Shown here piece by piece: positions 55,700 through 64,000 of a DNA stretch of 64,000 bases. The translations under genes were made by a program, and so were the position numbers. The DNA is from Streptomyces ipomoeae 91-03 (lineage in GTDB: Bacteria > Actinomycetota > Actinomycetes > Streptomycetales > Streptomycetaceae). The notes beneath the pieces are model-generated. The model saw nothing but the letters and a program-made list of their open reading frames with translations. It was not told where the DNA came from and did no database searches. The stretch spans positions 17,087 to 81,086 of the forward strand of contig NZ_AEJC01000530.1 in the NCBI RefSeq assembly GCF_000317595.1, in the 5' to 3' direction. The stretch's first letter is position 1. Each line of letters starts with the position of its first letter.

Positions 55700-56380
55700 T
55701 CACCTTGAGATGCGGGCTTCGATGCCGTCGAGCAGGAAGTCGAGACCGATCCGGAAGGTGTGGTCGGCGTCCAGGTGAGCGGCATCGCGCACCACCGTGG
55801 CCAGCGCGGGGAATCGGCCGGTGGCGAAGGTCCGCTCCAGATAGGGCCCGAGTGAGGCCTGCCAACGCTTCTCGTCCATCCCGGTGGCCCGCTCGGCACG
55901 CCGCTCGGCGATCTCCCGACGCACCGCGCCGATCACATACGCGTCGACCGCGGTCACCACCGGCATGATGTCATCCACGTCAACGCCGTCCAGCGCGGAC
56001 ACGACGGCCTCCCCCCTGGCCAGCGCATGCGGCCCGAGCTGCGGTCGTCCACCGAGCAGATCGGCGAGCCATTCGTGCTCGTGAGCGGCCTGCCGGGTGG
56101 TTTCGGCAAGAGACCGCAGAACCTCCCGCCAGCCGTCTCCGACCGGCCGGATCTCGGCATAGGCCGCGTCGACCATCAGGTCGAGCAACTCCTCCTTGCC
56201 GGCGATGTAGCCGTACAGCCGCATCGGCCCGACGCCCAGCGCGGTGGCGACTTTGCGCAGCGACACCGCCTCCAGGCCGTCCGCGTCGGCCAACTGCATC
56301 GCCGCTCGCACGATCCGCTCTCGGTTCAGCGGGGCCGGCACGGGTCGGTTCGGTGGCTCTGGCCTTTCCCACACCAACAT
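55700..56380 (-). CDS. TetR family repressor (TetR_C-type)
   Basis: 226 residues from ATG 56380 (MLVWERPEPPNRPVPAPLNR). The HTH is RIVRAAMQLADADGLEAVSL to ALGVGPMRLYGYIAGKEELL. The C-terminal part (PYLERTFATGRFPALATVV, ADHTFRIGLDFLLDGIE) is that of the tetracycline-repressor-like C domain. It is divergent from the TetX-like monooxygenase; the perfect CGATACA-G-TGTATCG palindrome lies between them. It ends 35 bases from IS copy B. Confidence 0.93.
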   Translation of the reverse strand: MLVWERPEPPNRPVPAPLNRERIVRAAMQLADADGLEAVSLRKVATALGVGPMRLYGYIAGKEELLDLMVDAAYAEIRPVGDGWREVLRSLAETTRQAAHEHEWLADLLGGRPQLGPHALARGEAVVSALDGVDVDDIMPVVTAVDAYVIGAVRREIAERRAERATGMDEKRWQASLGPYLERTFATGRFPALATVVRDAAHLDADHTFRIGLDFLLDGIEARISR

Positions 56381-56405
56381 GCCGCTAACGATACATCGCA
56401 TCAGG

Positions 56406-56420
56406 CGATACAGTGTATCG
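56406..56420. promoter_or_regulatory. TetR operator between the divergent pair
   Basis: CGATACAGTGTATCG is a perfect 7-bp inverted repeat around one G. Half-sites CGATACA (56389-56395) and CGTATCG (56431-56437) lie on either side. It covers the space where both promoters must be. Confidence 0.85.
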
Positions 56421-56451
56421 GTCAGTACGGCGTATCGGAGGAGCGGCAACC

Positions 56452-57567
56452 ATGACCATCGCCATCGTCGGAGCCGGCCTCGGCGGCCTGGCTCTCGCCC
56501 GTGTGCTGCACGTGAACGGCATGGACGCCGTCGTGTATGAACGTGAATCGTCGCGCGGTGCGCGCGGTCAGGGCGGCATGCTCGACATCCACTCCGGCCA
56601 GCGGGCGCTGCGCGAGGCCGGTCTGATCGACCAGTTCTCCGCGATTGCCCGTGGTGAAGGCCAGGACATGCGTCTTCTCGAGCCGGATGGCACCCTGCTG
56701 CTCCAGGAGGACACACCCGACGACGCCCCGCTCGATCGACCCGAGGTCGACCGCGCCGATCTGCGCAACCTGCTGTTGGATTCCCTCCCCGAAGACGTGG
56801 TGCGCTGGGGGCACGCGTTCATATCCGCCGACAACGGCCTGCTGCACTTCGCCGACGGCAGCAGTGCGACGTATGACCTGCTGGTCGGCGCGGACGGCGC
56901 GCAGTCCCGGGTCCGCGCGCTGCTCACCGACGCCCGCCCGGCGCATATCGGCCAGAACGTTATTGAGGTCGGCATTCCCGACATCGACCGCACGCACCCC
57001 GACCTCGCGGCGATGGTCGGGCGCGGCAACTACTGGGTGCTCGGCAACGGAATATCCCTGGCGGCGCAGCGCAACGGCGACGGCCGCGTTCGCATCGGCC
57101 TCAGCTTCTACAACACCGCCGAGGACTGGTTCGCTACCAGCGGGATCCCGTTCGACGACCCGGCCGCCGCCCGGGCGCGGCTGATCGACCTGCTCCCCGG
57201 CTGGGACTCACGGTTCACCGCGCTGATCGCGGCCTGCGACGACACGGTCGTGCCGCGGTCGATCACCGCTCTCCCGGTCGGCCTGACCTGGCCGTCGACG
57301 CCAGGCGTCACACTGCTCGGCGATGCCGCGCACCTGATGCCGCCGGTGGGAGAGGGCGCCAACATGGCGCTGCTCGACGGCGCCCTGCTCGGCCTCGCGC
57401 TGGCCGCGCACCCGGACGACTTTCCCGCCGCAGTCAAAGAATACGAACGCGAGATGTTCGAACGCACCAGCGCTGCCGCCCGGATGTCCACGGACATCCA
57501 GGAATTGCTGACGTCGCCGGCCGCCGCCCAGAAAATGCTCGCATTCTTCCAACCTGACGGAATCTGA
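56452..57567 (+). CDS. TetX-like FAD-dependent monooxygenase
   Basis: 371 residues from ATG 56452 with GGAGGAG about 8 nt upstream. Class A flavoprotein monooxygenase: GAGLGGLALARVL (Rossmann GxGxxG), DLLVGADGAQSRVR (DG motif) and LLGDAAHLMPPVGEGANMAL (GD motif), as in tetracycline destructases. Other members act on rifamycins or aromatic rings. Paired with a divergent TetR it looks like an inducible drug-inactivation unit. Its size is close to TetX (about 380). Tetracycline as substrate is inference. Confidence 0.9.
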   Translation: MTIAIVGAGLGGLALARVLHVNGMDAVVYERESSRGARGQGGMLDIHSGQRALREAGLIDQFSAIARGEGQDMRLLEPDGTLLLQEDTPDDAPLDRPEVDRADLRNLLLDSLPEDVVRWGHAFISADNGLLHFADGSSATYDLLVGADGAQSRVRALLTDARPAHIGQNVIEVGIPDIDRTHPDLAAMVGRGNYWVLGNGISLAAQRNGDGRVRIGLSFYNTAEDWFATSGIPFDDPAAARARLIDLLPGWDSRFTALIAACDDTVVPRSITALPVGLTWPSTPGVTLLGDAAHLMPPVGEGANMALLDGALLGLALAAHPDDFPAAVKEYEREMFERTSAAARMSTDIQELLTSPAAAQKMLAFFQPDGI

Positions 57568-57571
57568 GCCC

Positions 57572-58054
57572 CTACAAGGTCTGTAGGTTCACAGGGCCGG
57601 GTTCCGTGTAGGAGTCGGTACGCGCTTCCCGGGGTTCACCGTGCCATCCCCGCGACTCCACCACCCGTCGGGTCCAGACAGCCGGTGCAGTGGCTTGACA
57701 TCCACGACCATCGGCCCCTGCTCCGTGACCAGCGGGTAGTCCGGGATGTGCTTGCGGAGCCTCCCATCCACTTCGGCTTTCAGTAGGAAGGGCTGAGCCA
57801 CGATGGACCGCACGGCAGCATCGAAATCCGCGAAGAGCGGCCTCGCCAATTCCAGGCGCGACTCGTAGATCGCATGGTCGCGCACCGTCGCAGACCAGTA
57901 GATGCCGGGGGTGCTTCTGGCCCTTGTACCAGCGGAAAGTCCGCCATGGAGCAGCCGACTCCAAAAGCTCGATGGGAACCGTACGACAAGCCCGGCCGTC
58001 GACGCGCTCACCGCTTCGGCGACGAAAACTCACGGTCACAGCCGCGTCGTCCAT
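57572..58054 (-). pseudogene. TnsA-like transposase endonuclease gene with two frameshifts
   Basis: Read on the minus strand, frame 1 begins DDAAVTVSFRRRSGERVDGR and reaches FRWYKGQKHP. A run of five C (57907-57911, G on plus) then breaks the frame: with one C fewer it continues PGIYWSATVRDHAIYESRLE, ADFDAAVRSIVAQPF, HIPDYPLV and MVVDVKPLHRL. Near 57690 the frame is restored, giving VWTRRVVESRGWHGEPREA to the stop at 57572. The E...D...Q.K-type nuclease core (ESRLE, FD, PDY, VVDVKP) fits the TnsA N-terminal domain found alone in many Streptomyces. Open frame continues upstream to 58213; the true start is unsure. Confidence 0.75.
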
Positions 58055-58258
58055 CTGGCGCCCCCACAGCCCACAGGCAATCGCCTGTACAGCCAAGGTG
58101 TCAGCGCTGCATCCCTCGAAGGGCCGGACCAGATCCACCGTCACCCGAAAGGGCGAAAGCTCTGACCAGTGAGTCTCACAACGGCGGCATAAGTGCCACC
58201 GTTGCGCCATCACGGCTGAGGCTGTGCCACGAAATCTGAGACCCCACAGCCTGCCGGA

Positions 58259-59728
58259 TCAGGTCTGCGCCATGTCCACGAAGCGCGAGTAATGGCCCTG
58301 GAAGGCGACCGTGATCGTGGCCGTCGGGCCGTTACGGTGCTTGCCCACGATGATGTCCGCCTCGCCCGCGCGCGGCGACTCCTTCTCGTACGCGTCCTCG
58401 CGGTGCAGCAGGATCACCATGTCCGCGTCCTGCTCGATCGATCCCGACTCACGCAGGTCGGAGACCATGGGCTTCTTGTCCGTACGCTGCTCGGGACCAC
58501 GGTTCAGCTGGGACAGCGCGATGACCGGCAGCTCCAGCTCCTTCGCCAGCAGCTTGAGGTTTCGCGACATGTCCGAGACCTCCTGCTGACGGCTCTCGGA
58601 CCGCTTGCCGGACTGCATGAGCTGCAGATAGTCGATGATGACGAGCTTCAGGTCGTTGCGCTGCTTCAGGCGCCGGCACTTGGCGCGGATCTCCATCATC
58701 GACAGGTTCGGGGAGTCGTCGATGTAGAGCGGCGCGGCTGAGACATCCGGCATCCGGCGGGCCAGCCGGGTCCAGTCCTCGTCGGTCATCGTGCCGGAGC
58801 GCATGTGATGCAGGGCCACACGCGCCTCGGCCGACAGCAGACGCATCGCGATCTCGTTGCGGCCCATTTCCAGCGAGAAGATCACGCTCGGCAGGTTGTG
58901 CTTGATGGAAGCGGCGCGGGCGAAGTCCAGCGCGAGCGTGGACTTACCCATGGCGGGACGGGCCGCGATGATGATCATCTGGCCCGGGTGCAGACCGTTG
59001 GTGAGCTGGTCGAGATCGGTGAAGCCGGTCGGCACACCCGTCATCTCCCCCGACCGGGAACCGATCGCCTCGATCTCGTCGAGCGCGCCCTCCATGATGT
59101 CGCCGAGCGGCAGATAGTCCTCGGTGGTGCGCTGCTCGGTGACCGCGAAGATCTCCGCCTGGGCTCTGTTGACGATCTCGTCCACGTCGTCGTCGGCCGC
59201 GTATCCCATCTGGGTGATACGTGTGCCGGCCTCGACCAGGCGGCGCAGGACCGCACGCTCGTGGACGATCTCCGCGTAGTACTCCGCGTTCGCCGCCGTC
59301 GGTACCGTCTGGACCAGGCTGTGCAGATAGGGGGCGCCGCCGACCTTGGTGATCTCGCCGCGCTTGGTCAGCTCGGCGGCGATGGTGATGGGGTCGGCGG
59401 GCTCACCCTTGGCGTAGACGTCGAGGATCGCCTGGTAGATGGTCTCGTGCGCCGGTTTGTAGAAGTCAGGGCCCTTGAGGATCTCGACCACGTCGGCGAT
59501 GGCGTCCTTGGACAGCAACATGCCGCCGAGGACGGACTGCTCGGCATCGAGATCCTGTGGCGGCACCCGCTCGAAGGCCGAACCCCCGCCGTCCCATTCC
59601 CCGTCCCGGCCGCGGTCATGCTGCTCGTCACGGCCCCGACCGCCGTCAGGGCGTCGGCGGGAAGCGGGCAGACGATCACTGGGTCCGCTGTCGGCCCACG
59701 GGTCGTCCAAGGGCTCGGAAATGCTCAC
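58259..59728 (-). CDS. dnaB: Replicative DNA helicase
   Basis: 489 residues from GTG 59728 with GGAGGAGG about 7 nt upstream. After a polar ~50-residue leader come the N-terminal DnaB domain (PPQDLDAEQSVLGGMLLSKD) and the RecA-like core: Walker A ARPAMGKST, VIFSLEMGR, LVIIDYLQLM (Walker B), and QLNRGPEQR. No intein. It unwinds DNA at the fork. The closeness of dnaB and parS supports an oriC-near position. Confidence 0.98.
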   Translation of the reverse strand: MSISEPLDDPWADSGPSDRLPASRRRPDGGRGRDEQHDRGRDGEWDGGGSAFERVPPQDLDAEQSVLGGMLLSKDAIADVVEILKGPDFYKPAHETIYQAILDVYAKGEPADPITIAAELTKRGEITKVGGAPYLHSLVQTVPTAANAEYYAEIVHERAVLRRLVEAGTRITQMGYAADDDVDEIVNRAQAEIFAVTEQRTTEDYLPLGDIMEGALDEIEAIGSRSGEMTGVPTGFTDLDQLTNGLHPGQMIIIAARPAMGKSTLALDFARAASIKHNLPSVIFSLEMGRNEIAMRLLSAEARVALHHMRSGTMTDEDWTRLARRMPDVSAAPLYIDDSPNLSMMEIRAKCRRLKQRNDLKLVIIDYLQLMQSGKRSESRQQEVSDMSRNLKLLAKELELPVIALSQLNRGPEQRTDKKPMVSDLRESGSIEQDADMVILLHREDAYEKESPRAGEADIIVGKHRNGPTATITVAFQGHYSRFVDMAQT

Positions 59729-60187
59729 CGAGCGACCTCCTCCCGTCCGCCGAGCGGACCTCGCCGTGCCTCTCATTTCTACGGCACGACACTGACAACT
59801 AAGAGGCCCAACTCCGCTTCCGGCGCGTCGCTTTTGCGAGGTTTTCGTGATCCACCAAGGAGGGGGGCGCCGCACCACCGTAGGCCCGCAGGCACCGTCA
59901 GCCAATCTGGTTATCCACAGGGCATGTGGACGACGGGCCAGATGCTGTGGAGAACTCCGCAAAACCTGTGCACGACTCGGTGGACAGCCCTGTGAACAAG
60001 CCCTCGCTCCTCTCGCGCAACCCGCTCTGACCTGCACCTTTAGCATCCACCGGCTGTGCAGAAGAAAAACTTCCCGAACCGGATCAAGATCATCACGATC
60101 AGTATCCGACAGCACACCGGACAGGACCGAATGTAATAGGCTCAAACCCTTTGCATCTCTTACCTGTGGAAGATTAGGTTGGTGGTC
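59729..60187. other. Divergent dnaB/MATE region with DnaA-box-like sites
   Basis: 459 bases. TTATCCACA (59911-59919) is an exact DnaA box; weaker forms TGTGGACGA (59925-59933) and TGTGGAGAA (59944-59952) follow. The MATE promoter -10 is probably TAGGTT (60175-60180). No gene is visible. Confidence 0.5.
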
Positions 60188-61525
60188 ATGACACAGGCTC
60201 CCGACACACCCAGAGCCGCTCGACACCGGCATGACCGCGAGATCGTCGCGCTGGCCGTTCCGGCCTTCGGTGCGCTCGTCGCCGAGCCGCTATTCCTCAT
60301 GGTCGACACCGCCATCGTCGGCCACCTCGGCACCGCGCAACTGGCCGGTCTCGGTGTCGCCTCGGCCCTCCTCGTCACTGCGGTGAGCGTCTTCGTCTTC
60401 CTGGCCTACGCCACCACGGCCGCCGTTGCCCGGCGGGTCGGAGCCGGTGATCTGCGGGCCGCCATCCGACAAGGCATGGACGGCATCTGGCTCGCCCTGA
60501 TCCTCGGCGCCCTTGTCGTCGCGGTCGTCGTACCCACAGCACCCACCCTGGTGGCCCTCTTCGGTTCTTCGGACACCGCGGCCCCCTACGCCACCACTTA
60601 TCTGCGGATCTCGGCCCTCGGCATCCCAGCCATGCTTGTCGTGCTCGCCGCCACAGGTGTCCTTCGCGGCCTCCAGGACACGAGGACTCCTCTCTACGTC
60701 GCCGTCGCGGGCTTCGTCACCAACGCCGCCCTCAACGCGGGCCTCGTCTACGGAGCCGACCTAGGCATCGCCGGATCCGCCTGGGGCACGGTCATCGCCC
60801 AGTGCGGCATGGCCGCCGCATACCTCTGGGTCGTCATCCGCGGGGCACTCAGGCACGGCGCCTCACTGCGTCCGGACACCGCCGGCATACGCGCCTCGGC
60901 TCAGGCGGGGGCGCCTCTGCTGGTCCGTACGCTCTCTCTGCGCGCGATCCTGATGATCGCCACCGCGGTCGCCGCCCGCTTGGGGGACGAGGACATCGCC
61001 GCGCACCAGATCATCCTGTCGCTCTGGAGTCTGCTCGCCTTCGCTCTGGACGCGATCGCCATCGCCGGGCAGGCTATCATCGGTCGTTATCTCGGAGCGG
61101 GTGACGCCCAGGGCGCTCGTGAGGCCTGCCACCGCATGGTGCAGTGGGGAATCGCCTCGGGTGTCGTACTCGGACTCCTGGTGATCGCCACCCGTCCCTT
61201 GTTCATCCCGCTCTTCACGGATGATCCGGTGGTCCAGAAAGCGGCGCTACCCGCCCTCCTTGTGGTGGCGCTGGCCCAGCCGATCTCCGGGATCGTCTTC
61301 GTACTCGACGGCGTACTGATGGGCGCGGGAGACGGCCCTTACCTGGCCTGGGCCATGTTGGTGACCCTGGCGGTCTTCGTTCCGACCGCCCTGCTCGTTC
61401 CCACTCTCGGCGGTGGCCTGACCGCCCTATGGAGCGCCATGACGCTGATGATGGCGACGCGCATGCTGACCCTGTGGCTGCGCTCCCGCTCCGGCCGCTG
61501 GATTGTCACTGGCGCGATGCGCTAG
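60188..61525 (+). CDS. MATE family efflux transporter
   Basis: 445 residues from ATG 60188, with TAGGTT 7 nt upstream, so probably leaderless. Twelve helices in two bundles; DinF-like landmarks PAFGALVAEPLFLMVDTAIV, HLGTAQLAGLGVA and a second-half GQAIIGRYLGAGD. Drug or metabolite exporter driven by H+ or Na+. The stop TAG (61523-61525) is part of the CTAG duplicated by the IS701-type element, so the coding region is undamaged. Confidence 0.94.
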   Translation: MTQAPDTPRAARHRHDREIVALAVPAFGALVAEPLFLMVDTAIVGHLGTAQLAGLGVASALLVTAVSVFVFLAYATTAAVARRVGAGDLRAAIRQGMDGIWLALILGALVVAVVVPTAPTLVALFGSSDTAAPYATTYLRISALGIPAMLVVLAATGVLRGLQDTRTPLYVAVAGFVTNAALNAGLVYGADLGIAGSAWGTVIAQCGMAAAYLWVVIRGALRHGASLRPDTAGIRASAQAGAPLLVRTLSLRAILMIATAVAARLGDEDIAAHQIILSLWSLLAFALDAIAIAGQAIIGRYLGAGDAQGAREACHRMVQWGIASGVVLGLLVIATRPLFIPLFTDDPVVQKAALPALLVVALAQPISGIVFVLDGVLMGAGDGPYLAWAMLVTLAVFVPTALLVPTLGGGLTALWSAMTLMMATRMLTLWLRSRSGRWIVTGAMR

Positions 61526-62938
61526 TAGGGCTTGGTTAGGTTGGGACCGGCGTGTCGTATCGGGTCCAGGGTCTTCGGCAGGTGGGGCATGTTCCTGCCC
61601 AGCAGACGAGGAGGACTTGGAGCTCGGCCACAACCTGGTAGGTCGTCAGGCCGTGGCCGCTGCTGGCGGGCACAGCCGCTCCAGGGTGCAGAACGCCTGC
61701 GCCACCGAGGCCAGGGTGACGTGCCGCAGGAAGCCGTTGAAGGTGCGGCCTTCGAAGTGGCCCAGTCCCAGGGCGGTCTTCAGTTCCCGGTAGTCGTGCT
61801 CCACCCGCCAGCGGATCTTCGCCGCACGCACCAGGTGCCGCAGCGGGGTGTCAGCCGGCAGGGTGGACAGCCAGTACTTCACCGGCTGTTCCTCCCCGGC
61901 GGGCCACTCGGCCAGCAGCCAGCACACCGGAAGGTCCGCGCCCCGGTGCGCCCGGCGCAGGCGGACCCCGGCCGGGCGCACCCGCAGTGCGGCGAACCGC
62001 GAGCGCAGCGGCCCCTTGGAGCCCTGGCGCCAGGTCACCCGGTGCAGGGCGCCGCGCCCGATGCCCAGGACCAGCTCGCGCACCGCGACGGGCTGGTCCC
62101 GGTAGCGCACAACGGGCTTGCGGCCGGTGCCCGACCAGGCAGGGGCGGTGCGCGTGGCGGTCTCGGGCAGGACCGCGGTGTCCGAGCGCGCCCCGACCAC
62201 GTAGGCGATGCCGCGCTCGGTCAGCGCCTCGCGGAAGGCCCCGTCCTGCCCGTAGCCCTCGTCGGCCACCACCAGCGGCGGCTCCAGGCCCCAGCAGCGC
62301 AGCTCGTCGACCATGTCGACGGCCAGCTGCCACTTCTCGGCATGCCCCACGCCGGCGGGGATCCGGGCCCGGCGCCGCCTGTGCTCCGCCCGGCCGGCCT
62401 CCTCGGCGGGCGCGGCGGCCGCATCCCACGCGGCCGGCAGGAACAGCCGCCGGTTCACCGGGCAGGAGGCGGCATCGGTGACCAGGTGCACGCTCGGCGC
62501 GACCTGGCAGTTCGCGGTTTTGCCCAACGCCCCGCAGCACTGCGCGGCCACGCCCGGGGAGGCGTGCCCGTCCTTGGGGAAGGACACGTCATCGACCACC
62601 CAGGCATCCGGGCGGATGACCGGCTCCATCCTCCAGGCCACCTCGGCCAGCACCATCTGGTGCGACCACGGGGAGTCGGCCAGGAACTGCTGCAGCCCCT
62701 GCCGGTCCACCCCCAGCCGGGCCGCCATCGGCTCCATCGACTTGCGCCGCCCCTCGCCGAGCAGCCCCCGCACATACCGCTCGCCCCACCGCCGCCGGTC
62801 AACCCGCCCCAGCGGGGCGAACACCTCGGCCGCGAACGCCGCCAGCCGGTCCTGGGCCTCCACCAGCTCCTGCGGGGTCATGGCCCTCACCCCCGCGAGG
62901 CCGACACGCTATTCCCCATCCAAGATAACCAAGCCCTA
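61526..62938 (-). mobile_element. IS701-family insertion sequence
   Basis: 1413 bp with 14-base ends TAGGGCTTGGTTAG / ATAACCAAGCCCTA (13 of 14 paired). It is flanked by CTAG on both sides (61522-61525, 62939-62942), the target duplication of the IS701 group. The right CTAG includes the first base of IS copy C. Confidence 0.92.
61646..62881 (-). CDS. IS701 family transposase
   Basis: 411 residues from ATG 62881 (MTPQELVEAQDRLAAFAAEV); GTG/ATG 62890 is close. DDE residues in VVDDVSFPKDG (Asp), VVADEGYGQDGAFREAL (Asp) and RWRVEHDYRELKTALGLGHF (Glu), plus the C-terminal FLRHVTLASVAQAFC helix typical of the family. Intact. Confidence 0.94.
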   Translation of the reverse strand: MTPQELVEAQDRLAAFAAEVFAPLGRVDRRRWGERYVRGLLGEGRRKSMEPMAARLGVDRQGLQQFLADSPWSHQMVLAEVAWRMEPVIRPDAWVVDDVSFPKDGHASPGVAAQCCGALGKTANCQVAPSVHLVTDAASCPVNRRLFLPAAWDAAAAPAEEAGRAEHRRRRARIPAGVGHAEKWQLAVDMVDELRCWGLEPPLVVADEGYGQDGAFREALTERGIAYVVGARSDTAVLPETATRTAPAWSGTGRKPVVRYRDQPVAVRELVLGIGRGALHRVTWRQGSKGPLRSRFAALRVRPAGVRLRRAHRGADLPVCWLLAEWPAGEEQPVKYWLSTLPADTPLRHLVRAAKIRWRVEHDYRELKTALGLGHFEGRTFNGFLRHVTLASVAQAFCTLERLCPPAAATA

Positions 62939-62941
62939 CTA

Positions 62942-63883
62942 GGGTGCGTTTCATATGTGGATCTTGATGTGTCAAGATCCCACTTCGTGGGGCGGCATGA
63001 TCTGACGAATACACAGTGGGCGAAGCTGGAGCCCCTGCTCCCGGTCGGCAAGAAGCCTGGACGGCCACCGGTGCACACCAAGCGGCAACTGATAGACGGC
63101 ATACGGTGGCGCACCCGCGCCGGTGCTTCCTGGCGGGACGTGCCCGAGCGCTATGGCCCGTGGGAGACGGTCTACGGCCTGTTCCGCCGCTGGCAGCGGG
63201 ACGGCACCTGGCACCGCATCTTCGAACAGCTGCAGGCCCAGGCCGACGCCGAGGGACTGATCACCTGGGACGTCTCGGTGGACTCGACCATCGCCCGCGC
63301 CCACCAGCATGCGGCCGGCGCCCGCAAAAAGGGGATCTGCAGATCGAGCCGCCAGGCGGTGTGTTCATCGAGCCCGACGACCACGGGCTCGGACGCTCCC
63401 GGGGCGGGCTGACAACCAAGCTCCACCTGGCGGTCGAGCAGGCCCAGAAACCGATGTCGCTGGTCATCACGGCAGGACAGCGCGGTGATTCCCCGCAGTT
63501 CCAGGTGGTCTTGGGCCGCATCCGGGTGCCCCGGCTCGGGTCGGGCCGCCCGCGCACCCGGCCGGACAAGGTGCGTGCCGACAAGGCGTACGGCTCCCGC
63601 GCGAACCGTGCCTACCTGCGCAAGCGCGGTATCCGCTGCACGATCCCGGAGAAGCGCGACCAGATCGCCAACCGCAAGAACCGCGGCTCCCACGGCGGCC
63701 GGCCACCTAAGTTCGACAAGGCCGACTACAAGGAGCGCCACGCGGTCGAGTGCGGAATCAATCGCCTCAAGCGGCACCGCGCTGTCGCCACGAGATACGA
63801 CAAGTTGGCAGTTCGCTACGAGGCGACCGTGCTGGTCGCAGCCATCAACGAGTGGCTGTGACCAGCACTTTCAAAACGCACCC
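62942..63883 (+). mobile_element. IS5-family (IS427-type) insertion sequence, copy C
   Basis: 942 bp, the same element as A and B but read on the plus strand. TA flanks at 62940-62941 and 63884-63885. Removing this and the IS701-type element restores GCGC-TA-GAGCC, in which TAG is the stop of the MATE gene. Confidence 0.95.
62957..63861 (+). CDS. IS5-family transposase, two frames (copy C)
   Basis: Frame A from GTG 62957 to 63412 and frame B to 63861, joined by a presumed -1 slip at CGCAAAAAG (63322-63330). Same protein sequences as copies A and B. Being complete, any of the three copies could supply transposase. Confidence 0.92.
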
Positions 63884-63897
63884 TAGAGCCTGGCTTC

Positions 63898-63911
63898 GTT
63901 TCACGTGAAAC
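63898..63911. promoter_or_regulatory. parS site 9
   Basis: Perfect GTTTCACGTGAAAC, 15 bases behind IS copy C. Confidence 0.92.
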
Positions 63912-63928
63912 ATCGCCCAGTTCACGGT

Positions 63929-63942
63929 GTTTCACGTGAAAC
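63929..63942. promoter_or_regulatory. parS site 10
   Basis: Perfect GTTTCACGTGAAAC, 31 bases from site 9. Confidence 0.92.
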
Positions 63943-64000
63943 AGTCGCTCCGCAGGCGTCCGGACCGATTCGCTCTGCGGCAACGACAAGCACATGGGGC

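Larger units (their letters stand above)
63884..64000. other. End of window with two parS sites
   Basis: 117 bases without a gene apart from the two parS sites listed. The next gene may begin beyond the window. Confidence 0.5.

Noticed and set aside
54722..63883. IS copies B and C as ends of a composite transposon carrying TetR/TetX, dnaB and MATE
   Set aside because: The interval includes the essential dnaB and core gene order, and each copy has its own TA duplication, so they look like independent insertions.

Overview
The window is high-GC actinobacterial DNA and almost certainly a Streptomyces chromosome close to oriC. The signs are sporulation genes of the SsgA/SsgR type, a fused cydDC gene, an EphD-like fusion, many short coupled operons with GTG starts, dnaB, and ten copies of the ParB-binding palindrome GTTTCACGTGAAAC (eight perfect, two with one mismatch). 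From memory, the core gene order (dnaB, ptpA, ssgR, ssgA, thiC, hisC, cydAB, cydDC, serS, pheA) is that of S. coelicolor, read in the opposite direction.

Layout. 1-5541: copper-handling cluster (YcnI-like end, Sco, PCu(A)C chaperone, CopC-CopD, Tat-secreted Dyp peroxidase). 5798-9767: pheA, serS, a HAD phosphatase and tRNA-Ser(GCU). 10048-14330: a Gly/Ala-rich protein and a four-gene double ABC-2 exporter operon on the minus strand. 14753-19412: M24 peptidase-like, EphD-like hydrolase/dehydrogenase fusion, PF10118 protein and MerR regulator. 19536-22214: kptA, an LLM flavin oxidoreductase and a second HAD phosphatase. 22224-24229: IS copy A and an M23 endopeptidase. 24666-31147: cydA-cydB-cydDC with an upstream Rex operator and three parS sites. 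31273-36248: hisC, a LacI regulator, a metallophosphoesterase and a membrane protein. 36523-38490: thiC with a TPP riboswitch. 38570-41871: YibE/F-like protein, ssgA, ssgR. 42105-48062: small membrane proteins, cupin, ptpA, a Cys/Met-type PLP enzyme, LysR, NUDIX and a globin-reductase. 48601-58054: an accessory, IS-rich and pseudogene-rich island. 58259-63883: dnaB, a MATE exporter and two abutting IS elements.

The accessory island (48.6-58.1 kb) sits between conserved core genes. It holds an IS1380-type element, an acetyltransferase with an in-frame amber codon, a collapsed serine-hydrolase gene, a VOC protein, two adjacent IS5-family elements sharing one TA, a divergent TetR/TetX-like pair with a clear operator, and a twice-frameshifted TnsA-like endonuclease gene. 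Three apparently identical 942-bp IS5/IS427-type elements lie at 22.2, 54.7 and 62.9 kb. All went into Y-TA-G sites, two of them inside TAG stop codons that were rebuilt by the insertion, so no gene was broken.

The most unusual regulatory feature is a parS-like palindrome lying inside the variable P3 arm of the thiC TPP riboswitch. One piece of DNA thus appears to serve as a ParB site and, as RNA, as a hairpin of a metabolite sensor. Other signals are a Rex operator at cydA, DnaA-box clusters before serS, kptA and dnaB/MATE, and several apparently leaderless starts.
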